From: CAYRSS01 sp964426945
GTDB lineage: Bacteria > Planctomycetota > Phycisphaerae > UBA1845
DNA: 31,242 nucleotides
Assembly (NCBI GenBank): GCA_964426945.1
Contig: CAYRSS010000047.1
Span: forward strand, 1 to 31,242
Direction: 5' to 3'
Shown here: positions 22,686 to 30,224 of the stretch, in pieces
How the letters are laid out: every line of letters starts with the position of its first letter
Numbering within the stretch: the stretch's first letter is position 1
Made by a program: the position numbers and the translations under genes
The notes under the pieces: model-generated
Database searches by the model: none
The model's input: the letters and a program-made list of their open reading frames with translations, nothing else
What the model was told of the DNA's origin: nothing

Positions 22686-23624
22686 TTGGAAGCAGTCGTC
22701 GAAATCGAAGATCCGTCCAGGCGAGATGCGCTCTACGGCCCGGCCGACCGCAACCTTCGCCTGATTCGTGCCGCCTTTGACGTCCGTATCAGCGCTCGCA
22801 ACGGGGAATTGCGCATCAGCGGTCCCGACGACGCCGTCGGCCGGGCCGCCCGCTGCCTCGACGAGCTCCAGCAGAGTCTGCGCACCCACCCGGTCATTAC
22901 CGACGACATCCTGCGCGATACGGTCCAGCGGGCGAAAGCCGGCGGGGCGCTGGGGGATTCAGCCTTCGGCGTGCAGCTCGACGCCGCGCGGATCATCCCC
23001 AAGACCGAGGGGCAGACGGCCTATATCAAGGCGATCGAGGATAACGACCTGACCATCTGCCTGGGTCCGGCGGGCACGGGCAAGACCTACCTCGCGGTGG
23101 CGATGGCGCTGTCGCTGCTGAAGCGCAACCGGATCAAGCGGCTGGTGCTGGTCCGCCCGGCCGTCGAGGCGGGCGAGAAGCTCGGCTACCTCCCCGGCGA
23201 CATGCAGGCGAAGGTCAATCCGTACCTCCGCCCGCTGTTCGACGCGATGAACGACATGATGAGCTTCGACCACATCCGCCGGTTCATGCAGAACGACGTG
23301 ATTGAGGTCATCCCGCTGGCGTTTATGCGCGGCCGTACGCTGAATCACTCGGTGATCATCCTCGACGAGGCGCAGAACGCGACCCAGATGCAGATGCTGA
23401 TGTTCCTCACGCGCCTGGGGCAGCACAGCAAGATGATCGTCACCGGTGACGACAGCCAGAGCGACCTTCCCGAGGCGGAGAAGAGTGGGCTGGTGGACGC
23501 CATTCGACGGCTGCAGGACATCCCCGGCGTGGGTGTGGTGCGGCTCGATCGTGCGGACATCGTGCGCCACCCGCTGGTTCAGCGCGTCGTGGCCGCCTAC
23601 GGGGACAGGGCCAAGGGCGTCTGA
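22686..23624 (+). CDS. phoH: PhoH family ATPase
   Basis: 312 residues from a TTG start; no better start is in frame near the domain boundary, and the ribosome site (GAGTGAGAACGG) is weak. An N-terminal KH-like part (to about residue 65: FDVRISARNGELRISGPDDAV) precedes the PhoH P-loop domain: GPAGTGKT (127-134), VIILDEAQN (223-231) and VTGDDSQSDLP. In E. coli the homologue YbeZ works with YbeY in rRNA and ribosome maturation. Here pgpH and ybeY follow in the same direction, so a joint RNA role is reasonable. Spacing to pgpH is 125 bp. Confidence 0.93.
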   Translation: MEAVVEIEDPSRRDALYGPADRNLRLIRAAFDVRISARNGELRISGPDDAVGRAARCLDELQQSLRTHPVITDDILRDTVQRAKAGGALGDSAFGVQLDAARIIPKTEGQTAYIKAIEDNDLTICLGPAGTGKTYLAVAMALSLLKRNRIKRLVLVRPAVEAGEKLGYLPGDMQAKVNPYLRPLFDAMNDMMSFDHIRRFMQNDVIEVIPLAFMRGRTLNHSVIILDEAQNATQMQMLMFLTRLGQHSKMIVTGDDSQSDLPEAEKSGLVDAIRRLQDIPGVGVVRLDRADIVRHPLVQRVVAAYGDRAKGV

Positions 23625-23641
23625 TAATCCCCTGCCTCAGG

Positions 23642-23658
23642 CGGCCGCAGTGCGGCCG
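23642..23658. other. Near-perfect palindrome between phoH and pgpH
   Basis: CGGCCGCA-G-TGCGGCCG is an 8-bp perfect inverted repeat with a single central base, 18 bp after the phoH stop. Further GC-rich inverted segments follow (CCGCGG/CCGCGG near 23673-23695). It could be an RNA processing or attenuation element; there is no T tail. Confidence 0.35.
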
Positions 23659-23749
23659 GACGTGATGCGAAGTACCCCGCGGCGGGCCCGCGGTCGATAG
23701 GAGAGTCCTGACGGCCGGCAGGCCGGGTTACAGGACCCACAGAGCAGCT

Positions 23750-26098
23750 ATGCCCGGTGCAGCGACAAGCCCCAAGTCCAGGCGGCGTGCCGCGCGCGAT
23801 CAGCGCGTGCGGACGCTCGGCTCGTGGTACGCGCGTCTGGCGTCCTACGTCTTCTCGTGGCCGGCGCTGCTGTGGCTGGTCATGCTGGCGACGATCCTGA
23901 CGATATCGCTGGCGATTGACGAGCCGCTGCCCTACACCGTCGGGGAGCGCATCCGCCAGCCGATCTACGCCCGCGTCGACTTCAAGGTTGAGGATGCCAA
24001 GCAGACCCAGATCGCCAAGGAAAACGCGGCCGCGTCTACGCCGAGCTATTATCGCCATAACCCCGGCCCGTTTGTGGAACGGGTGAAGGCGGACCTGCGG
24101 CTGCTCCAGCAGGCGGCGCGCGACAGCGCGACGTTTGAAGACTACCAGAAGGCCATGGCGACCTACGGCTGGCCCGCGGTGCAGGAAGCCTACGACCGCC
24201 TCAAAGGCATGGTTGACGAAGCGGGCGAAGCCGGCTTTGCGCGGTGGGTCGAAGCGATGCCGCTCGCCGCGCAACACATCGTGGCTGACACGACCGAACA
24301 GCGCAACCCGGCCAGCAAGACCGGGTACGTCAGGACCATCGCTTCCGAGTCAGACGCGGTTGACGTGGTTGAGACGCGATTCCTCATCTCGCAGGCCAGC
24401 CGCGAACAGAAAGACCTGAAGGACGCGGCCCAGCAGCTTGCCCGCCAATTTCCGTCCGAGCTGCGTACGACCGTCGCCGCGGTGCTGGTCAACGTGATGA
24501 GCGGTCAGCCGACGACAACCTTCGACGCCCGGCGCACGCAGACCGAACTGGACGCGGTCATCGCAGCGCAGCAGAAAGTCTACACGACGTTTTCGCGCGG
24601 CCTGCCGTTTATCGATCCGCACGTGACGGGCGTGGGCTCGCTGACGCCGGAGCAGTTCGCGCTGCTTCAGGCCGAGCACGCCGCCTATCTCGCGTTTCTC
24701 GAAAGCGCCGATCCGGATGCGGAGGCGCTGCGTGACGCACGATTCCGTCAGCGGGCGGGCCTCGTCGGCACGCAGGTGCTGCTCTCGATCGGCGTGTTTG
24801 CCTACATCGGCTTCAACCGGCCGCGGATGTTCGCCATTCGCTCGCGCATGCTGGCATTGACCATCCTCGTGGCGGGCACCCTGGCCGCGGCGCGCGGGCT
24901 GGACTGGCGCTGGCCGTCGCTTCCCGAATTGATGCTTACACCGGTGCTGCTGGCCAGCGCCGCGATCGCAATCGTCTATCCGCCGCGGCTGGCGCTGGGG
25001 CTGATGTGCTTCGTGGCGGTGATGCTCACTGTCGTGGTGCGTCAGGACGTGTCGTTCCTGCTGACGCTGCTGACGGGGCTCGCCGTCACGGTGTACATGC
25101 TGACCGACATCCGCACGCGGACCAAGATTATCAGCTCGGGATTGTTGACGGCGTCCGCGGTCGTGGCGGCGTCGGTGTCCGGCGCGCTGCTGGAAGGGCA
25201 GAACGTTGACTATGCCGGCCTTCACGCAGCCTGGGCGGCGATCAGCGTGATGGCCTCGGCGTTTATCTTCACAGGGATCCTGCCGTTCATCGAGCGGGTG
25301 TTCCGCATCGCGACGCCGTTGACCTTGCTTGAATGGCGTGACCCCACCCGCCCGCTGCTGCAGATCCTCGCCCGCGAAGCGCCCGGAACGTACAACCACA
25401 GCCTCGTCGTGGGCAACATGGCGGAGGCGGCGTGCGAAGCGATCGGCGCCAACGGCCTGCTGGCGCAGGTTGGCGCGCTGTACCATGACATCGGGAAGAT
25501 CTACAAACCTGACTACTTCACCGAGAACAGCGGCGGCAGCACCAGCCGTCACGACAACCTTGCGCCCAGCATGAGTCTGCTGATCATCCTCGCCCACGTG
25601 AAGGATGGACTGGAACTCGCCCGCGAGTACAAGCTGCCCGTCGTGCTCCATCCGTTCATCGAGGAGCACCACGGCACCACCGTCGTGCGATACTTCCACC
25701 ACCGGGCGGCGGAGCTCCAGCCGCAGATTTCCAGCGGCCGCCACGATCGCGAGGTGTCAGAGAACGAGTTCCGCTACGCCGGCCCCAAGCCACGCACGCT
25801 GGAGACGGCGATTCTGATGATGTGCGACAGTGTGGAGGGCGCCGTCCGCAGCCTCGGCGAGCCCACGCCGGGCCGGATTGAGAGCCTCGTTCACACGATC
25901 TTCATGGAACGCCTGAGCGACGGACAATTCGACGACTGCCCCATCACGATGCGGGAGATCCGCCTCGCCGAGGAGGCAATCGTCAAGACGCTTTGCAGCG
26001 TGTACCACGGTCGGGTAGCCTATCCCAAGGCGATCAAGGGCGACAACTCCCAGCGCACCTCCGGGGCGGCCGGTCCGGCCGCGAGGGTCGCCGGTTGA
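23750..26098 (+). CDS. pgpH: 7TM-HD family phosphohydrolase (PgpH-type, c-di-AMP phosphodiesterase-like)
   Basis: 782 residues. A first membrane helix (about 36-56) is followed by an extracytoplasmic 7TMR-HDED domain (about 60-350: VGERIRQPIYARVDF, FEDYQKAMATYG), then seven helices and a cytoplasmic HD domain. The HD site reads YNHSLVVGNMAE, ALYHDIGKIYKPDYFTEN (His-Asp at about 581), SRHDN, HPFIEEHHGTTVVRYFHH and MMCDSVEGAVRS, i.e. a complete metal site. Characterised relatives (Listeria PgpH) degrade c-di-AMP. No diadenylate cyclase is in the window. It lies between phoH and ybeY as in Firmicutes. The start ATG is weakly supported by a ribosome site. Confidence 0.93.
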   Translation: MPGAATSPKSRRRAARDQRVRTLGSWYARLASYVFSWPALLWLVMLATILTISLAIDEPLPYTVGERIRQPIYARVDFKVEDAKQTQIAKENAAASTPSYYRHNPGPFVERVKADLRLLQQAARDSATFEDYQKAMATYGWPAVQEAYDRLKGMVDEAGEAGFARWVEAMPLAAQHIVADTTEQRNPASKTGYVRTIASESDAVDVVETRFLISQASREQKDLKDAAQQLARQFPSELRTTVAAVLVNVMSGQPTTTFDARRTQTELDAVIAAQQKVYTTFSRGLPFIDPHVTGVGSLTPEQFALLQAEHAAYLAFLESADPDAEALRDARFRQRAGLVGTQVLLSIGVFAYIGFNRPRMFAIRSRMLALTILVAGTLAAARGLDWRWPSLPELMLTPVLLASAAIAIVYPPRLALGLMCFVAVMLTVVVRQDVSFLLTLLTGLAVTVYMLTDIRTRTKIISSGLLTASAVVAASVSGALLEGQNVDYAGLHAAWAAISVMASAFIFTGILPFIERVFRIATPLTLLEWRDPTRPLLQILAREAPGTYNHSLVVGNMAEAACEAIGANGLLAQVGALYHDIGKIYKPDYFTENSGGSTSRHDNLAPSMSLLIILAHVKDGLELAREYKLPVVLHPFIEEHHGTTVVRYFHHRAAELQPQISSGRHDREVSENEFRYAGPKPRTLETAILMMCDSVEGAVRSLGEPTPGRIESLVHTIFMERLSDGQFDDCPITMREIRLAEEAIVKTLCSVYHGRVAYPKAIKGDNSQRTSGAAGPAARVAG

Positions 26099-26126
26099 CC
26101 CCAGGCACGCCGCGCCGACGCACACC

Positions 26127-26594
26127 ATGGACGACGAAGGCCCTTACGACATCGAAGTAACCTGCGTCTGTGCGGATGACGACATCCGCGAAAGCGCTAT
26201 TGTCGACGCGGTCACCGCCGCCCTGCGCGCGCACCACGTGCGCCGGGCCGAGGTCAGCGTCGCCGTGGTCGATGACCCGACCATCGCGCGCCTCAACGAA
26301 CAGCATCTCGGTCACGAGGGACCGACCGACGTGATCACCTTCGACTTCGGCGACGACGAGGAGGACAGCGTCGAGGGGGAGATCGTGCTGTCAGTCGACA
26401 CGGCCCGCCGCGAGGCGGAGGGCCGCGGCCACCCGGTGGCGTCCGAAGTCGCGCTGTACGTCGTCCACGGCACGCTGCACCTGCTCGGCTACGACGATCA
26501 GCTTGCGTCCGACGCCCGGGAGATGCACGAGCGCGAGGACGCCATCCTCACTTCGCTGGGCATCGGCCCGGTCTACGGCAGGTCGGCGCGATGA
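26127..26594 (+). CDS. ybeY: rRNA maturation RNase YbeY
   Basis: 155 residues, the normal length. YbeY is a single-strand endoribonuclease/rRNA maturation factor with a zinc site of H-x3-H-x5-H. Here HGTLHLLGYDDQ gives His114, His118 and Asp124, so the third ligand is Asp instead of His. The remaining family pattern is intact: LNEQHLGHEGPTDVITFDF, EGEIVLSVDTARREAEGRGHP and REMHERED. It lies 28 bp after pgpH and overlaps the next gene by ATGA, so they are translationally coupled. Confidence 0.93.
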   Translation: MDDEGPYDIEVTCVCADDDIRESAIVDAVTAALRAHHVRRAEVSVAVVDDPTIARLNEQHLGHEGPTDVITFDFGDDEEDSVEGEIVLSVDTARREAEGRGHPVASEVALYVVHGTLHLLGYDDQLASDAREMHEREDAILTSLGIGPVYGRSAR

Positions 26595-27346
26595 AGCTGG
26601 CCCTGGCCCATCTGGTCTTCGACCCCCGCAGCGCGGCCCGCGGTATCCAGACGGTGCTCCGCGGCATCGGGCGAGCGATGCGTTGCGATCCGATGCCCGA
26701 CGTGGTGGTGCTGCCCGGCGGGTGCGACTGGCGGGGACAGTGTCCGCCGCGTGATGCGAGCGCCGCCGCCCTGACGGCCGTGCGCGAGGCGATCGCGCTC
26801 TCGGCCCGGGAGTGGGGTGTCTACATCGCCGCTGGGCTTCATCGACGGAACGGCAACGGCTTCGAGCCGCTCACGGCGCTGTTCGATCGCGACGGTGACA
26901 TGGTGCTCGGGTGCGTAGCGGAGGGCGAAGGGGCGAATGCCGCCGCCGGCTGGACCTGCCTGCACTACAGCGACGCCGGGGACATCGGCTGCTACGACCC
27001 GCTGGCGGATGGCGATCCGCCGGCCGAACTGGACGTCGGCCAGCGCGGGGCGCTGATTATTTCCTGCCCGCCGGCGTTCGGGGGGCAGCGGGAGCGTCGG
27101 CTCGCGGGGGAGCGGCTCGCGGCCCTGCCCGTGCCGGCCCGCGGCGGCGGCGTGGTCTGGGTGGTGTGCCGTCCCGGCCATGATGAACGCGACGACAGTG
27201 AGAGTTTCGTGCTTTCGAGCGACGGCAAGCGGCTGGCGGAAGCGGTGGGATCGCGGGAGTCCTTTCGTTTCGTCGACCTGCCGCTCGCTCCCGCCTCCGC
27301 CGAAGAGCGGAGCGCCTTGGCCATGCTGCGCGATCAGGCGGACTGA
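26591..27346 (+). CDS. Nitrilase-fold protein lacking catalytic Glu and Lys
   Basis: 251 residues starting in the ATGA overlap with ybeY. The carbon-nitrogen hydrolase fold is recognisable: MPDVVVLPGG (usual VVLPE), YIAAGLHRR, FEPLTALFDRDGDMVLGCVAEG (usual N-ALLIDPDGRIVGRYRK), GDIGCYDPL (usual GVxICYD) and GALIISCPPAFGG. The Cys of the triad is kept (Cys134), but Glu is Gly43 and the Lys position reads Glu (about 111). It is therefore probably inactive as an amidase. In E. coli the corresponding cluster phoH-ybeY-corC is followed by lnt, whose enzyme domain is also a nitrilase, so the position is notable. There is no membrane segment. Confidence 0.7.
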   Translation: MKLALAHLVFDPRSAARGIQTVLRGIGRAMRCDPMPDVVVLPGGCDWRGQCPPRDASAAALTAVREAIALSAREWGVYIAAGLHRRNGNGFEPLTALFDRDGDMVLGCVAEGEGANAAAGWTCLHYSDAGDIGCYDPLADGDPPAELDVGQRGALIISCPPAFGGQRERRLAGERLAALPVPARGGGVVWVVCRPGHDERDDSESFVLSSDGKRLAEAVGSRESFRFVDLPLAPASAEERSALAMLRDQAD

Positions 27347-27366
27347 TGCGCGCCGCGTCTGAGTAG

Positions 27367-28671
27367 TTGGTCGTCCGCAACGGAACAGGAGCTTTGGACG
27401 CCTGGGTGCTATGGGTGGGACCGCTGCTTGTGGCGGGGCTCGCTTTCTTTTCGACGGCCAATATCGCGCTGCGGGCTCCCTCGCGCGCCCGCATGGCCGC
27501 GTTATTCGAGGAAGAGGACGAGCCGCGGGCTTGGGAGCGCTTTGTACGCTATCGCCCGCAGCTTACGCTGACGACCGCGCTGCTTCGGGCGGCCGGCGTG
27601 CTGGGCGTCCTCCTCCTCTCCATGCAGGTGCTGTTGCCGGCGGAGGAGGGGTTCGCCGTCGTGCGCAGCGGGGCGGTTTTCGCCCTTGCCCTGCTCGTGG
27701 TGCTGGTCTTCAGCGTCGCGGTTCCGCACGCGTGGGCCAAGTATTCGGGCGAGCATCTCGTCGTCCGTTCCTTGCCACTTCTGCACGGCCTGCGGCTGCT
27801 GTTCTATCCGCTCGTGCTGCTCATGCTCGTCTTTGATCCGGTCATCCGCCGTCTCTGTGGCGTGCCGCAGGTGACCGACGCCGCCCGCGAAGATGAGGTG
27901 CAGGAAATGCTCACCACGGTGAGCGAGATGGAGCGACAGGGCGCGGTTGACCCCGAAGAGAAGGAGATGATCGAGTCGGTCATCGAGCTGCGCGGCACGC
28001 TCGTCGAGGACATCATGACGCCGCGCACCCAGATCGCGGCGATTCCGAAGGATGCGACGCTTGCCGATATCAAGGAAATCCTGCGCACCAAGGGTCATTC
28101 GCGCTACCCCGTCTATGACGGCACGATCGACAGCATCCTCGGCATGCTCTACGTGAAGGACATCCTCCGGCTGGACCGCGAGAGCGAGTTTTCCATCACC
28201 GGCGTGATGCGCAAGGCGCTGTTCATCCCCGAGACCAAGCCGGTGCGCGACCTGCTGCGGGAGCTGAAGGAGCAGAAGGTCCACGTGGCCGTGGTGCTGG
28301 ATGAATACGGCGGCACGGCCGGCCTTGTCACCATCGAGGACATCCTCGAAGAGCTGGTGGGCGATATTGCCGACGAGTACGACACGTCTCAGCCCGCCGC
28401 CGTCCGCCGGATCGACGAACGCACCGTCGAGGTCGACGCCCGCATCCGCATCGAGGATCTGAACGAGGCGCTGGATCTGGAACTCGACAACGACGGCGAC
28501 TACGAAACGGTGGGGGGGCTTGTGTTCAGTACGATGGGCAAGATCCCCCGGGTGGGGGAGCGGTGCGAGCACGAGGGCATCCTGCTCACGGTCATGGCCG
28601 CCGAGCCGAATCGCGTGACCCGCGTCCGGCTGTCCCTGCCCGACCCGGTGCTGGAACGGGACGACGACTGA
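27367..28671 (+). CDS. CorC/HlyC family CBS-domain membrane protein (YbeX-like)
   Basis: 434 residues from TTG 27367; TTG 27394, right behind AGGAG, or GTG 27406 are alternatives, so the start is uncertain. About four N-terminal helices replace the DUF21 domain. Then come an acidic loop (VQEMLTTVSEMERQGAVDPEEKEMIESVIEL), a CBS pair (about 215-330: VEDIMTPRTQIAAI, KGHSRYPVYDGTIDSILGMLYVKDIL, VHVAVVLDEYGGTAGLVTIEDILEELVGDI) and the CorC_HlyC domain (VEVDARIRIEDLNEALDLEL, DYETVGGLVFSTMGKIP). Relatives take part in Mg/Co homeostasis or ribosome biogenesis. It follows ybeY and the nitrilase-like gene in one direction, like ybeX of E. coli. Confidence 0.92.
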   Translation: MVVRNGTGALDAWVLWVGPLLVAGLAFFSTANIALRAPSRARMAALFEEEDEPRAWERFVRYRPQLTLTTALLRAAGVLGVLLLSMQVLLPAEEGFAVVRSGAVFALALLVVLVFSVAVPHAWAKYSGEHLVVRSLPLLHGLRLLFYPLVLLMLVFDPVIRRLCGVPQVTDAAREDEVQEMLTTVSEMERQGAVDPEEKEMIESVIELRGTLVEDIMTPRTQIAAIPKDATLADIKEILRTKGHSRYPVYDGTIDSILGMLYVKDILRLDRESEFSITGVMRKALFIPETKPVRDLLRELKEQKVHVAVVLDEYGGTAGLVTIEDILEELVGDIADEYDTSQPAAVRRIDERTVEVDARIRIEDLNEALDLELDNDGDYETVGGLVFSTMGKIPRVGERCEHEGILLTVMAAEPNRVTRVRLSLPDPVLERDDD

Positions 28672-28695
28672 CGTGTCCGCCGGGGGCCGGCCGCC

Positions 28696-28701
28696 TACAA
28701 T
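28696..28701 (+). promoter_or_regulatory. -10 TACAAT directly before the VOC gene
   Basis: CCTACAATCC places a perfect -10 box eight bases before the ATG at 28710. A start site 7-9 bases downstream would give a leaderless mRNA. The -35 position (GTGTCC, 28673-28678) is weak. Confidence 0.45.
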
Positions 28702-28709
28702 CCCCGCCC

Positions 28710-29087
28710 ATGGGTGAGAGCCGCATCCATGCCGTCGATCATGTCCACCTCGAGGCGCCGCCGGAGGCGCTGGAGGGGCTGCGGTGGTTCTATGGCGAGC
28801 TTGTCGGGCTGAAGGAACTGTCCTCCGAGGATGGCCGACTCTGTTTCAAGTCGGGGCTGCTCGAACTTCGCATCCGGCTATCGCCCGAGGCCGTGGTCGA
28901 GCCCGTCGACGAGCGGGCGACTTTTTTCGTGGCTTCGCTGACCGAGGTCTCCGCCGAACTGCGGGAACGTCACATCGAGTACGAACTGCTCCGGGGGTTC
29001 GACTCGACCGATCGGCGGCTGACGCTGGTGGACCCCGGTGGCAACCGGGTGTGCCTCCGACGCGACCCGTCGCGGATGCCGTTGTAG
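28710..29087 (+). CDS. Small VOC-superfamily protein
   Basis: 125 residues from ATG 28710; a longer upstream frame overlaps corC and is not real. The single-chain VOC fold is visible: AVDHVHLEAPPEALEGLRWFYGELVGLKELSSED, LCFKSGLLELRIRLS, TFFVASLTEVSAELRERHIEYEL and RRLTLVDPGGNRVCLRRD. His and Glu/Asp ligand positions are partly kept (HVHL, LTLVDP). No Shine-Dalgarno is visible, consistent with a leaderless transcript from the -10 at 28696. The reaction is unknown; methylmalonyl-CoA-epimerase-like or resistance-type functions cannot be separated from sequence alone. Confidence 0.82.
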   Translation: MGESRIHAVDHVHLEAPPEALEGLRWFYGELVGLKELSSEDGRLCFKSGLLELRIRLSPEAVVEPVDERATFFVASLTEVSAELRERHIEYELLRGFDSTDRRLTLVDPGGNRVCLRRDPSRMPL

Positions 29088-29136
29088 CGTCGGCCCGGCG
29101 GTCGGGCGGCGAAATGGCGGGCGAACGGGCGGGGAC

Positions 29137-29165
29137 TTGTGCAATCGGGGAAACCCTGCTATGCT
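29137..29165 (+). promoter_or_regulatory. Sigma-70-like promoter P1 of coaE
   Basis: TTGTGC (29137-29142), 17-bp spacer, TATGCT (29160-29165). The predicted start near 29172 gives a leader of over 320 bases. Confidence 0.5.
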
Positions 29166-29233
29166 CCCGCCCAGAATCGTCCGCGGAGCTGTGGCGCGGT
29201 CGCCGCGGGGCGCAAGAAAATGCAAAATGCGGC

Positions 29234-29262
29234 GTGACCGGTCGCTTTCCATAAGCTATATT
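29234..29262 (+). promoter_or_regulatory. Sigma-70-like promoter P2 of coaE
   Basis: GTGACC (29234-29239), 17-bp spacer, TATATT (29257-29262), in one of the few AT-rich patches of the window (CAAGAAAATGCAAAATGC just upstream). The predicted start is near 29269. Confidence 0.55.
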
Positions 29263-29494
29263 GAGTAGGGTTCGCGGGGTGGTTCCGCCCGGCGAATCGC
29301 AGCCCTTCCGACGTCTCCGACCCTGTCTTCCAGGCCAGTCTGTCTCGACGGCCCGGGTGGCGGTGTGATCGGCGCCCTTTCGCTCGGGTAACCCCCGGTG
29401 CTGGTTTCGGGCCGAAGTCCTGCGTGACGCGCGGGCGTGGCGCTGCGGCGTCGGTGGACGGGCTCCTCGGGCGGTTGTCATCGGCTGACGTGGC

Positions 29495-30148
29495 TTGCCA
29501 GGCGGAACGCGGAAACCCGTCATCGGAATCGCCGGGGGCATCGGCTCGGGCAAGTCGTCCGTGGCTCGAATGTTCGCGGCGCTGGGCGCCGCGATCATCG
29601 ACTCGGATCAGCTCAGTCATGAGCAGCTTCGGGCCGACGAGGTTCGTCGTCAGCTGCGGGCGTGGTGGGGTGATTCAGTCTTTGAGGCGGATGGCTCGGT
29701 AGACCGAGCGGCGGTCGCAAGGATCGTCTTCAGCGATCCTGCGGCGCTGGCCCGGCTCGAGGGGCTGATCTACCCGCGCATCGAAGCACGGCGCGTGGAG
29801 CTGATGGCCGCCATGGCCGGCGATCCCGCCGTGCGGGCGATCGTCATCGACGCCCCGAAGCTCTTCGAGGTGGGGCTGCATCACCGTTGTGACGCGATCG
29901 TCTTCGTCGAGGCCGATCGCGCCATCCGGATCGAGCGGGTCCGCCGGGCGCGCGGCTGGTCGCCGGAAGAACTTGACCGCCGCGAGAATCTGCAGATTCC
30001 GCTGGACAGGAAACGCTCAGAGGCCGATTATATCGTGGTCAACAACTCCACGGTCGAAGAACTCAGGCCCGACGTCGAACGTATTCTCGCTTCTGTGCAG
30101 GCTTCCGCTGACGCAACCCACGGGAGCGATTCTTCGGCAGGCGGATAG
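29495..30148 (+). CDS. coaE: Dephospho-CoA kinase
   Basis: 217 residues from TTG 29495; a TGA lies three codons upstream in frame, so nothing longer is possible, and an ATG start would cut the P-loop. CoaE phosphorylates dephospho-CoA at the 3'-hydroxyl, the last step of CoA synthesis. The P-loop is GIAGGIGSGKSS (11-22), DSDQLSHEQL is the dephospho-CoA-binding DAD-like motif (DSD here), and VIDAPKLFEVGLHH plus FVEADRAIRIERVRRARGWS form the lid region. A 6-bp hairpin (GCGGAT-AGGC-ATCCGC, 30141-30156) overlaps the stop. rho follows 76 bp downstream, probably in the same transcript. Confidence 0.94.
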   Translation: MPGGTRKPVIGIAGGIGSGKSSVARMFAALGAAIIDSDQLSHEQLRADEVRRQLRAWWGDSVFEADGSVDRAAVARIVFSDPAALARLEGLIYPRIEARRVELMAAMAGDPAVRAIVIDAPKLFEVGLHHRCDAIVFVEADRAIRIERVRRARGWSPEELDRRENLQIPLDRKRSEADYIVVNNSTVEELRPDVERILASVQASADATHGSDSSAGG

Positions 30149-30224
30149 GCATCCGCTTCGCCGGTCGCGTGAACTGATCGCACACCGCAAGTAAAGCAGA
30201 CTGCTGTTTCCAGGAGAAGACTCA

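Larger units (their letters stand above)
29088..29494. other. Long promoter/leader region of coaE
   Basis: This 407-bp gap holds two 17-bp-spaced promoters (29137-29165 and 29234-29262) and, after them, a GC-rich leader of about 225 bases. I see no gene: an in-frame TGA at 29486 blocks extension of coaE, and a GTG-started 9-codon frame (29398-29427) has no ribosome site. Confidence 0.65.

Noticed and set aside
29398..29427. Nine-codon GTG-started frame in the coaE leader
   Set aside because: There is no ribosome site and no conserved pattern; not enough to call a leader peptide.
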